Shown here: positions 8,992 to 16,029 of the stretch, one piece after another | Layout of the letters: the number at the start of each line of letters is the position of its first letter | How positions within the stretch are numbered: the stretch's first letter is position 1 | Source: a bacterium | GTDB lineage: Bacteria; SM23-31; JAUVVT01 | Reading direction: 5' to 3' | DNA: 22,088 nucleotides | NCBI GenBank assembly: GCA_030616165.1 | Contig: JAUWXV010000035.1 | Span: 1-22,088, forward strand | The notes under the pieces: model-generated | What the model saw: only the letters and a program-made list of their open reading frames with translations | Databases searched by the model: none | What the model was told of the DNA's origin: nothing | Program-made: the position numbers and the translations under genes

Positions 8992-9165
8992 CATATCCTA
9001 TGAGATAAAGTTTATACAATAAATAAGAACAATCATCATATCTAACAAAATAAGTTCTACTTTATATAAATTCAAATGAGCAAGGAGTTGCTATATTATA
9101 ATTTCTGTTTATATAGACATTTTAAAAGACCAGAAGTAAAACTTTATTCTATAATATAATATTTA

Positions 9166-10653
9166 ATGGATGAGCGTTATCGGATAATCAGGCAGATATT
9201 CAATACCTTTTTCTATCGGGTAATTGGATTTGTTATTGCTTCTTTCAGAATTTTTATCATTGGCAGAAATTTTTTCCCCGCTGAAGCTGGCGCTTATGAC
9301 CAGATACTCAGAATAATTGGAATCGGGCAATATTTTTTTGGTATGAATGTAAATGCTTATATGTATAGAGTTGTGCCAGGAGAAAAAGAGGAAAGGAGAT
9401 TATCTTTATACAAAACATTACTTTTACTTGAGGCTTTTACCGCTGTAGTTTTCATAGTTATCATAATTTTATCGAGAGTAGATTTGTTTTTTTGTAATGC
9501 TGTGAAAATTTCGCAGTATAAGAATATTTTAAGATTAGGTCTGTTTATTGTCGTAATTCAAATTATTGCGATGGGTTTCAGTCGGTTTTTCTCGGCTATA
9601 AAAGAAATTGAATATTCAAATTTTATCGCGTTTTTTAATTCTGGATTCTGGATACTTCTCCTTTTAGTGTTATGGGGAATTGGCGTTCGAATTACTCTTG
9701 TGATTTTTTTTCTGTCGTGGATTGCGGGCTCGTTTTTTACAATTGTATTTGGATTAAAAAAGATAGATTTGTCAAAGTTCCTAAAAGCGAAGATAGATAC
9801 ATCTATAATAAAAAATGCATTTTTATTTGGGGCACCTTTAATTCTTGCCTCTGTCGGATATAATTTGGTGAGTGCCTCCAGCAGTTTTATCCTTTCGCAT
9901 TATCACACATCAGGTGCAACAGGTTTATATTTCGTTGCTTATAGACCCCTCACTATGATATACGATTTTGTCGCCGCTGTGGGAATGACAGTATTCGTCC
10001 CATATATTATCGAGGCTCATAATATTAATGATAATAATAAAAAGAGTTACTATTTAAGCATAATGACAAAATATACATTTATAGCGGCACTCCCCTTGGT
10101 TATGGGGATATTGATCGGAAGGGTTGATTTAATCAGATTTATATGCAAACCAGACTACTGGAGTGCAGCAAGTATTATCCCTTTTGTTGTTATTATGCCT
10201 TTGATTTATATTTTCATTTATCCTGCATATTATACTCTATATCTTCAAAATAGAACAGTACTGATGGGGGTTGTTTATTTAACTGGAGGATTAATAAGCG
10301 TTGGATTGAATTTTTTACTTATACCAAAGTATAAATATTATGGGGCAGCATCTTCTACGGTGTTATCCTTGATCTTCGTTTTTGTAATATTTTACCTTTT
10401 AACGTATAAATCACTTAATTTAAGATGGAATTTTATAAAAGTTGGTAAGATTTTATTTATTTCTCTAATTTCAGGATTAATTTCATATATTTTATATCGC
10501 TATTTCGATAATTTTTCTGTCGAATTTGTGAGATTGATTTTATTAGGAACTATAATTTTAATATTATACGTGATCGGACTTTATCTTTTTTCGGTCTTTG
10601 AATCAAGAGAGATAGAAATTTTTAAGCAATTTGTGAGAAAAGTATTGAAATAA
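9166..10653 (+). CDS. Wzx-type polysaccharide flippase (MOP superfamily)
   Basis: A 495-residue polytopic inner-membrane protein with about 12 to 14 hydrophobic segments, the usual size for Wzx/RfbX and PST transporters. It begins with a short charged N terminus and FNTFFYRVIGFVIASFRIF, and the centre has YFVAYRPLTMIYDFVAAVG and the LPLVMGILIGR helix typical of the second half. Proteins of this group move undecaprenyl-linked oligosaccharide units across the inner membrane. Its presence indicates Wzy-type assembly, although no polymerase gene is intact in this window. No Shine-Dalgarno is visible. Two overlapping TATAAT boxes (9150-9155 and 9155-9160) end just before the ATG. Substrate specificity cannot be read from the sequence. 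Confidence 0.85.
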   Translation: MDERYRIIRQIFNTFFYRVIGFVIASFRIFIIGRNFFPAEAGAYDQILRIIGIGQYFFGMNVNAYMYRVVPGEKEERRLSLYKTLLLLEAFTAVVFIVIIILSRVDLFFCNAVKISQYKNILRLGLFIVVIQIIAMGFSRFFSAIKEIEYSNFIAFFNSGFWILLLLVLWGIGVRITLVIFFLSWIAGSFFTIVFGLKKIDLSKFLKAKIDTSIIKNAFLFGAPLILASVGYNLVSASSSFILSHYHTSGATGLYFVAYRPLTMIYDFVAAVGMTVFVPYIIEAHNINDNNKKSYYLSIMTKYTFIAALPLVMGILIGRVDLIRFICKPDYWSAASIIPFVVIMPLIYIFIYPAYYTLYLQNRTVLMGVVYLTGGLISVGLNFLLIPKYKYYGAASSTVLSLIFVFVIFYLLTYKSLNLRWNFIKVGKILFISLISGLISYILYRYFDNFSVEFVRLILLGTIILILYVIGLYLFSVFESREIEIFKQFVRKVLK

Positions 10654-10824
10654 TCAGCGATAAATAATGTTTAAAAACAAAAAATATCTTTATGTACTAA
10701 TAAATTACATCTTAAGTAAATTTAGATGATAAAAGGTTTATTAATAGATCAGGTTAGAAAGTACTAAACTGAAATATATAAAAATTAACATGTAAGAATA
10801 TTAAAAACTGTGTAATTATTGTTG

Positions 10825-11259
10825 ATGGATAAATCAAAAGAATTGCTAAAACATTCATTGGTTTGTATTTTATACTTATTATTGACATTATTATTTATAT
10901 ATCCAACATATCTTTATTATTCAAATGCAGTATATTCATTTGACGACCCCCAGGATATGATCTGGCATTTGATGTGGGCATATGATAATATTCTAAAAGA
11001 TTTTGGGCAATTATTTCACGGCAATATATTTTATCCGGTAAAGTATTCATTTATTTTTACAGACCATATGATAGGAACATTAATAATCTTTGCTCCCGCT
11101 TATTTTTTGACAAAGAATCCTGTGCTTTCACATAATATTTTAATGTTTTTTCTGACAATTTTATCAGGAATTTCAGTGTATTCTCTTTTTTACTATTGGA
11201 CAAAAAAGAGATTAGCGTCGTTTTTTACTGGTTTTATTTTTTGCCTTTTCATTTTTTGA
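10825..11259 (+). pseudogene. Truncated polytopic membrane protein (glycosyltransferase/YfhO-like N terminus)
   Basis: An open frame of 144 residues from the ATG at 10825 (two in-frame TTG codons precede it at 10819 and 10822). It encodes the N-terminal helices of a large membrane protein. The loop motif SFDDPQDMIWHLMWAY, then NIFYPVKYSFIFTDHMIG, is the pattern seen near the start of GT39/YfhO-like polytopic proteins, which normally run to 500 residues or more. Here the frame ends at TGA 11257-11259 after about four helices. Shifting one base near 11236 restores a few plausible hydrophobic residues (FFAFSFFE) before a TAG, so a frameshift rather than a natural short gene is likely. No ribosome-binding site is evident. 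It could be the remains of a Wzy-like or lipid-linked sugar transferase gene. Confidence 0.6.
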
Positions 11260-11271
11260 ATAGATATATAA

Positions 11272-11824
11272 AAGAGTTTTCGAGCCACTCAAACGGAATA
11301 TGGTATAATGCATTTTAATATTCCTCTCGAGGCAAATAAGGCAACAATTTGTTGGATTTTAGGAAAAATTTTCAAAAAGAATTTCCAGAAAAAATACAGC
11401 GGGCATATTCATTCTTATTCCTTAGATGGAGTGAAATTTGCAAGTAATATTATAAAATCGATTAAAAAATATTCAGATAGAGCTGATTATGTATTCACGA
11501 GAGATCAATTTGTCTTAAATTTAGTCACTGAAACAATTGATCCATCCGAGAAAAAAATACTCATTTATGCATCATTATTAAGACTATTTGCAAGCGACGA
11601 ATCTCGAAAAAGGAGTTGTAGATATTTTAGTAAAAAAAAAATCTAAAATTGTTTGTTTATACTCTGATTTTTTATAGAGAATTAAAAAGAATAATCTAAT
11701 AGAATTGGAACATTTACTCAATACACGCTATGAGATTGAAGACTATTTCACTTTTGACACTTCTCAACAGAAGTATAAAACAGGTGGGATAGCAGATTGT
11801 CATATTTTTGTGTTAAAAGAATAA
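11272..11824 (+). pseudogene. Decayed coding remnant with frameshifts and an internal stop
   Basis: Coding-like sequence is spread over several frames. One frame reads from about 11272 through the ATG at 11308 to a TAA at 11644-11646 (112 residues from that ATG) and contains ordinary-looking stretches such as YSDRADYVFTRDQFVLNLV. An adjacent frame holds KEFSSHSNGIWYNAF just upstream, ending at 11318. From about 11612 the +1 frame continues as GVVDILVKKKSKIVCLYSDF, is broken by TAG at 11675-11677, and resumes to a TAA at 11822-11824 with YEIEDYFTFDTSQQKY. I do not recognise the protein. The final part is reminiscent of the end of a transferase or methyltransferase, but this is weak. The pattern of at least two shifts and one stop indicates a dead gene next to the truncated membrane protein. 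Confidence 0.5.
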
Positions 11825-11986
11825 AAAAATAACCAATGAACTGATGAAAAGAATGTAATAATGAGTGTTGGAAAGTTCGCCTATCCAATCAATAAAGATG
11901 TTAAAACGCACTTTTTAATAATCTAATAGTATATGTGCGTTTATGTGTCTGTTCTCAATATTAAATAAAGGAGTTTTATAATTATT
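11825..11986. other. Non-coding stretch with a long-loop inverted repeat
   Basis: No supportable gene is present. A 21-codon frame at 11861 has no ribosome-binding site and no recognisable content. The inverted repeat AAACGCAC (11904-11911) and GTGCGTTT (11935-11942) is perfect over 8 bp, but it encloses a 23-base AT-rich loop and lacks a T-run. AAGGAG at 11968-11973 serves the next gene. Confidence 0.4.
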
Positions 11987-12880
11987 ATGTCCTTAAAGAA
12001 ATACTTCATGCCTTGTAACTATTTTTATAACTTATTTAAACTTTTAGGAGCCCATAATTTAATTATCAAACATCAAATCATGCCTGTTTCTTTTGATGAT
12101 TTAAGTGTATTAAAATGTGTAAAACTTACCTATTTTAATATAGATAGTAGAGAATTTGATAAATGGGTAAAGGAATATTTCCCTAAATTTCATGATCAAT
12201 TTAAACATATTCGGCATAAGAAGCTAATTGAGTTTTACACTACGTTTACATTGCTCGATGCTCAACCAGACGATGTATTTATGGATGTTGCGGGTGGACT
12301 ATACACATATTTAGACAAACTCGAAAGCAAAGAAAGATATTTGCAGGACATAATGATATCCCAGGAGCTGAAAAATAGCCTTGGAGAAAAGGTTGAGTAT
12401 ATAGAAAGTGATGTTCGTGAGATAAATCTTCCTGACGATAGTATTGATAAAATTTCCTGTCATCACTCTTTAGAACATTTTCAGGCTGATTCAGACATTT
12501 TATTCACAAAGGAAATACAACGTTTACTAAATCTGAATGGTAAATGCTGTGTTCTTCCAATATTTATTGCTGATCGTTACGTAGAGGTAACGAACGCTTT
12601 AACATTCAATAAGAAATTTGACAGCAGATTCAAGTTTATTATTGATCCAACTGCAATTATCCCTGGCGGTAAAGAGTCCGGTAAATATTCGAGGATTTAT
12701 GATTTAAAAGCATTTCAAGAACGAATCCTCAACAATATAGATTATTCTGAGTTCAAAGTTACTATTTCTGAATTACGAATGGATGGAGATGCGGTCCCTG
12801 ATCTAACATTGAAATGTCACAGAGATATTGCAGCGATTGAACGCCCATATAGGGCAATGGTTATTGAAAGATTTCAGTAG
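11987..12880 (+). CDS. SAM-dependent methyltransferase-like protein
   Basis: A 297-residue protein. FMDVAGGLYTYLDKL holds a degenerate motif I (DVAGG for the usual D-x-G-x-G). VEYIESDVREINLPDDSIDKISCHHSLEHF carries the motif II/III region, and its LPDDSID-x10-LEHF order is characteristic of Methyltransf_11. The C-terminal third is unusual for a minimal methyltransferase and may form the acceptor pocket. It would methylate a small molecule or sugar in the cytoplasm, and the substrate is unknown. AAGGAG precedes the ATG by 13 bases, longer than usual, with no better in-frame start. It stands between the decayed block and a 272-bp gap, so it may be a recently acquired single gene. Confidence 0.7.
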   Translation: MSLKKYFMPCNYFYNLFKLLGAHNLIIKHQIMPVSFDDLSVLKCVKLTYFNIDSREFDKWVKEYFPKFHDQFKHIRHKKLIEFYTTFTLLDAQPDDVFMDVAGGLYTYLDKLESKERYLQDIMISQELKNSLGEKVEYIESDVREINLPDDSIDKISCHHSLEHFQADSDILFTKEIQRLLNLNGKCCVLPIFIADRYVEVTNALTFNKKFDSRFKFIIDPTAIIPGGKESGKYSRIYDLKAFQERILNNIDYSEFKVTISELRMDGDAVPDLTLKCHRDIAAIERPYRAMVIERFQ

Positions 12881-13152
12881 ATAGGTTTCGAAGTAATTTA
12901 ACATACAAGTCTGTCTGGATTCTTTATTTAATTTTTTTACTTAATGATCCTATACAGCAAAAAATTCTTGTAACTTAAACTATATGTTAGGTTGTAAGCA
13001 AAATAATATGAAATTCCCTGAAGAAACAGAATTTTTTTAAACAAAAGATTTGTCAAAAGACATTTGAATGTATAAAGACTTATATTATTGCTGATAATAT
13101 CATCAAAGATATTAGTATTTTTGTTAATCATACTTAAATATAGGATTTTTAA

Positions 13153-13899
13153 ATGAAGGGTGTAATACTTGCAGGCGGACTTGGGAAAAGGCTTTATCCA
13201 CTTACAAAAATTACAAATAAACACCTTCTGCCTGTATATGACAAGCCGATGATTTATTATCCCCTTGAGTGTTTGATAAAGGCTGGTATTGAGGAGATTA
13301 TTATTGTAACTGGCGGTAATAACGCCGGTGATTTTTTGCGGCTGCTCGGAAATGGTAAGGAATTTGGATTAAAACACCTTCACTATACCTATCAGGAGGG
13401 AGAGGGAGGAATAGCTGCTGCTCTTGCTCTTGCGGAAGACTTTGCAGATAACGAGTGTATATGTGTTGTGCTGGGAGATAATATTATTGAAAAAAATATA
13501 AAAAAAGACATTGAAGATTATTCGAAAAAATCCAGAGGTGCAAGGATATTTCTTAAAGAGGTTCCTGATAGGGAGCGATTCGGTGTACCCGAAATCGTGA
13601 ATGGGAAAATTATTAAGATAGAAGAAAAACCAAAAAATCCTAAATCGAAATATGCAGTAACAGGAATATATATTTATGACTCGAATGTATTTGATATTAT
13701 TAGAACTCTTGTTCCTTCACAGAGAAATGAACTCGAAATAACGGATGTTAATAACAGATATGTAGAATTGGGGGAGATGACATATTCTATACTTGATGGC
13801 TGGTGGGCTGATGCAGGAACCCCGGAATCCCTTTTTAAAGCAAGCAGACTTGTCAGTGAAACCGGGGCAAATAACCTACTTCTTTTGAAAAAGAAGTAG
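13153..13899 (+). CDS. rmlA: Glucose-1-phosphate thymidylyltransferase (short RmlA type)
   Basis: A 248-residue nucleotidyltransferase joining dTTP and glucose-1-phosphate to give dTDP-glucose. The N-terminal signature is GVILAGGLGKRLYPLT, with Lys where Thr is commoner. KHLLPVYDKPMIYYPLE, YQEGEGGIAAAL, VVLGDNI and IEEKP follow in the family order, and WADAGTPESL lies near the end. The protein is of the short form that lacks the extra C-terminal allosteric part of enterobacterial RmlA. The last codons (reading LLLLKKK) and the TAG stop lie inside a perfect hairpin of a dispersed repeat, so the native C terminus may have been replaced. AGGA lies seven bases before the ATG. rmlB follows 123 bp downstream. 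The two genes supply dTDP-4-keto-6-deoxyglucose to the polysaccharide pathway. Confidence 0.92.
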   Translation: MKGVILAGGLGKRLYPLTKITNKHLLPVYDKPMIYYPLECLIKAGIEEIIIVTGGNNAGDFLRLLGNGKEFGLKHLHYTYQEGEGGIAAALALAEDFADNECICVVLGDNIIEKNIKKDIEDYSKKSRGARIFLKEVPDRERFGVPEIVNGKIIKIEEKPKNPKSKYAVTGIYIYDSNVFDIIRTLVPSQRNELEITDVNNRYVELGEMTYSILDGWWADAGTPESLFKASRLVSETGANNLLLLKKK

Positions 13900-13901
13900 G
13901 T
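13874..13901 (-). repeat. Hairpin repeat, copy 1 (inverted copy)
   Basis: CCTACTTCTTTT and its exact complement AAAAGAAGTAGG are separated by two bases. One further A-T pair extends each arm to 13 bp. Read on the - strand the loop is TC and the lead is AAGTTTTCTTA, matching the design of the other two copies. It covers the last codons and stop of rmlA. Confidence 0.75.
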
Positions 13902-13916
13902 AAGAAAACTTATTGA

Positions 13917-13954
13917 TATTCCTTATCCCCCGAGTACTCGGGGGATAAGGAATA
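13917..13954. repeat. Perfect 38-bp palindrome
   Basis: The half-site TATTCCTTATCCCCCGAGT is followed immediately by its exact complement, centred at 13935/13936 with no unpaired loop base. Its five-C/five-G core is GC-rich against very AT-rich surroundings. It lies exactly between the two oppositely oriented hairpin copies at 13874-13901 and 13959-13997. Confidence 0.85.
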
Positions 13955-13958
13955 AGTC

Positions 13959-13997
13959 TAAAGTTTCTTTGCTTACTTTCTTTTCAAAGAAAGTAAG
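13959..13997 (+). repeat. Hairpin repeat, copy 2
   Basis: The lead TAAAGTTTCTTTG is followed by arms CTTACTTTCTTT and AAAGAAAGTAAG with loop TC. The arms are perfectly complementary over 12 bp. The same lead and layout recur at 16032-16071 with only one change in the lead. A T-rich stretch follows, so it might also weakly stop transcription. Confidence 0.8.
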
Positions 13998-14022
13998 TTT
14001 GTTTTATCTTTAAAGGTTAATA

Positions 14023-15039
14023 ATGAATATTTTAGTTACAGGTGGAGCGGGATTTATTGGTTCAAATTTTATTCGATATTTACTTGATTTATCTGATGAG
14101 TATTTTATTATTAATTTGGATAAATTGACTTATTCTGGAAATCTTGAGAACTTGAAAGATGTTAAAAAAGGGTTTTCTGAGAGATATAAATTTTTGAAGG
14201 GTGATATATGCGATAGAGAAAAGGTAAGAGATATAATCAAAAATTATCAGATAGAAGCAATAATAAACTTTGCAGCAGAGACGCATGTTGACAGAAGTAT
14301 AAAGGAGGGTTCGAAACTTTTTATCAGGACAAATATTCTGGGAACTGAGACATTACTGAGCGAAGGATTATCTGGAAATATAAGATTATATATTCAGATT
14401 TCTACCGATGAGGTATACGGGTCTCTGGGTGAAGAAGGGATATTTACCGAGAAAAGCGTTCTTTCTCCTACAAATCCGTATTCGGCATCAAAGGCTAGCG
14501 CTGACCTTCTTGCTTTATCATATTTCAGGACTTTTGGATTTCCTGTTATTATTGTAAGGTCGTGTAATAATTTTGGTCCTTATCGATTTCCCGAAAAATT
14601 GATTCCCCTTCTTATTACCAATGCTATTGAAGATAAATATCTTCCCATATATGGTGAAGGCAGGAATGTTCGGGAATGGATATTTGTTGAAGATTTTTGC
14701 AGAGCCGTGTATATGGTAATGAACAAAAGCAAACTTGGTGAAGTTTATAATATTAGCACTGGGTTCCAGAAAAGGAATATTGAAGTAGCAGAGTTGATAT
14801 TAAAAAAATTTAATAAGGGGAAAGACCTGATAAGATTTGTCGAGGATAGAAAAGGACACGACTGGAGATATTCGATGGATTTTTCTAAGATTAAAAATGA
14901 GATTGGATGGAATCCAGGCATAGATTTTGAAAGGGGACTGGATGATACTATTAGATGGTATTCCGAAAACAGCAGATGGGTAAAAAATGTTAAATCTGGT
15001 GAATATCTTAAATATTATGAGAAGTATTACGGGCTTTAA
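14023..15039 (+). CDS. rmlB: dTDP-glucose 4,6-dehydratase
   Basis: A 338-residue extended SDR converting dTDP-glucose to dTDP-4-keto-6-deoxyglucose. It begins with the NAD motif TGGAGFIGSNF, then FAAETHVDRSI, the catalytic STDEVYG stretch and the YSASK active site (Tyr153, Lys157). SCNNFGPYRFPEKLIPL and DRKGHDWRYS are the family's conserved substrate-binding segments. Length and motif order match RmlB/RfbB. AAAGG lies six bases before the ATG. rmlA is immediately upstream, with three hairpins in the gap. No RmlC epimerase or RmlD reductase follows, so either they lie elsewhere or the keto sugar goes to another fate, for instance amination. Confidence 0.94.
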   Translation: MNILVTGGAGFIGSNFIRYLLDLSDEYFIINLDKLTYSGNLENLKDVKKGFSERYKFLKGDICDREKVRDIIKNYQIEAIINFAAETHVDRSIKEGSKLFIRTNILGTETLLSEGLSGNIRLYIQISTDEVYGSLGEEGIFTEKSVLSPTNPYSASKASADLLALSYFRTFGFPVIIVRSCNNFGPYRFPEKLIPLLITNAIEDKYLPIYGEGRNVREWIFVEDFCRAVYMVMNKSKLGEVYNISTGFQKRNIEVAELILKKFNKGKDLIRFVEDRKGHDWRYSMDFSKIKNEIGWNPGIDFERGLDDTIRWYSENSRWVKNVKSGEYLKYYEKYYGL

Positions 15040-15051
15040 TAAGATGTACTT

Positions 15052-16029
15052 ATGAAAGAGAGAGTGTTATTTTTCCGTCCAGACCATATTGGCGATCTCC
15101 TTTTGACGACCCCTGCAATTCACTCGCTGAAGAAGAGTTTTCCAGAACTCGATTTGACAGCCGCAGTTGGTTCGGGGTCAGCAGAAATTTTAAAATATAA
15201 CCCGTACATAGACGATATATCGATAATAAACTTGCCGTGGCTTGCAAGAGATACTAAGGCTTCATACATTGAAATGGTAAAAAAGATTTTTCAATTAAGA
15301 AGGTCAAATTATGACCATATTTTCAGTTTCAGGATTGCGGCAAAATCGGCGCTCGTCTCTTATCTTCTTGGGGGTAAAAAAAGATGGGGTTTTGACGTGG
15401 TTAAATCAAGATGGGCTTTTACAGACAAGGTCCCATATAACACAAAAAAGCATGTGGTTGAAAATTATCTTGATATAATAGAAACTTTTGGAGCAAAAAG
15501 GGAAAATAATGGTCTTGAAATTTTTATCAGAGAAGAAGAGAGGTCAAATTTTATAAAAAGATTTACTCTGCCCGATGATTATGTTGTAATTTCTCCGGGT
15601 GCAGGTTATTCTCCGAAATTATGGATTTCTGAAAGGTGGGCAAAAATTGCAGATTGGGTAAGTTTTAATATCCCTGTTGTGATTACTGGAAGCAATTCGG
15701 AAAAATCGCTCATAAAAGAAATAACTTCTGAAATGAAAGGAAAATGTGTAAATCTCTGCGGAGAACTTTCAATAAGAGAACTGGCAGTTCTAATAGAAAA
15801 ATCCAAACTTCTTATATCTGTTGATTCGGCGGCTGTGCATATAGCATCGGCATTAAATACTCCACTTGTGGCATTGTTCGGATTCACTGACCCCGTTCAA
15901 TGGGGTCCTTACCCAGTGAAAAATACAAATATAGTGATTTTTAAAAGACTTAAAGGTCAAAAATTTGAAAATAGTATGAAAAATATAGAAGTTGAGGACG
16001 TAAAAAGAGCGGTTGAACTATTCATTTAG
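15052..16029 (+). CDS. Family 9 glycosyltransferase (heptosyltransferase-like)
   Basis: A 325-residue GT-B enzyme. The N terminus has FRPDHIGDLLLTTPAIHSL, where Asp15 is at the site of the catalytic Asp in characterised heptosyltransferases. The C-terminal domain has ISPGAGYSPKLWISERWAKI, and LISVDSAAVHIASALNTPLVALFGFTDP is the donor-binding region. GT9 enzymes add heptose or other sugars to lipopolysaccharide core or related glycolipids at the inner face of the cytoplasmic membrane. The donor here is not known. The Shine-Dalgarno is weak. The gene lies 12 bp after rmlB, so it is probably co-transcribed. Its stop is directly followed by the third copy of the hairpin repeat and by a second GT9 gene. 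Confidence 0.9.
   Translation: MKERVLFFRPDHIGDLLLTTPAIHSLKKSFPELDLTAAVGSGSAEILKYNPYIDDISIINLPWLARDTKASYIEMVKKIFQLRRSNYDHIFSFRIAAKSALVSYLLGGKKRWGFDVVKSRWAFTDKVPYNTKKHVVENYLDIIETFGAKRENNGLEIFIREEERSNFIKRFTLPDDYVVISPGAGYSPKLWISERWAKIADWVSFNIPVVITGSNSEKSLIKEITSEMKGKCVNLCGELSIRELAVLIEKSKLLISVDSAAVHIASALNTPLVALFGFTDPVQWGPYPVKNTNIVIFKRLKGQKFENSMKNIEVEDVKRAVELFI

Noticed and set aside
9076-9159. 27-codon frame starting at an ATG before the flippase gene
   Set aside because: The ATG has no suitable ribosome-binding site, the peptide has no recognisable features, and the end falls in the TATAAT-rich stretch. It is probably chance.
11861-11926. 21-codon frame in the decayed zone
   Set aside because: Too short, no ribosome-binding site, and it lies in debris between a pseudogene and the methyltransferase.
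12937-13224. 95-codon open frame on the - strand across the gap before rmlA
   Set aside because: It runs into the start of rmlA, has a random AT-driven composition (many Ile, Asn, Phe, Tyr, Lys), no ribosome-binding site and no recognisable motif.
13312-13320. ops-like GGCGGTA core (also at about 6457)
   Set aside because: Both are inside coding regions (rmlA and the aminotransferase) and lack the rest of the ops consensus. They are explained by the codons.
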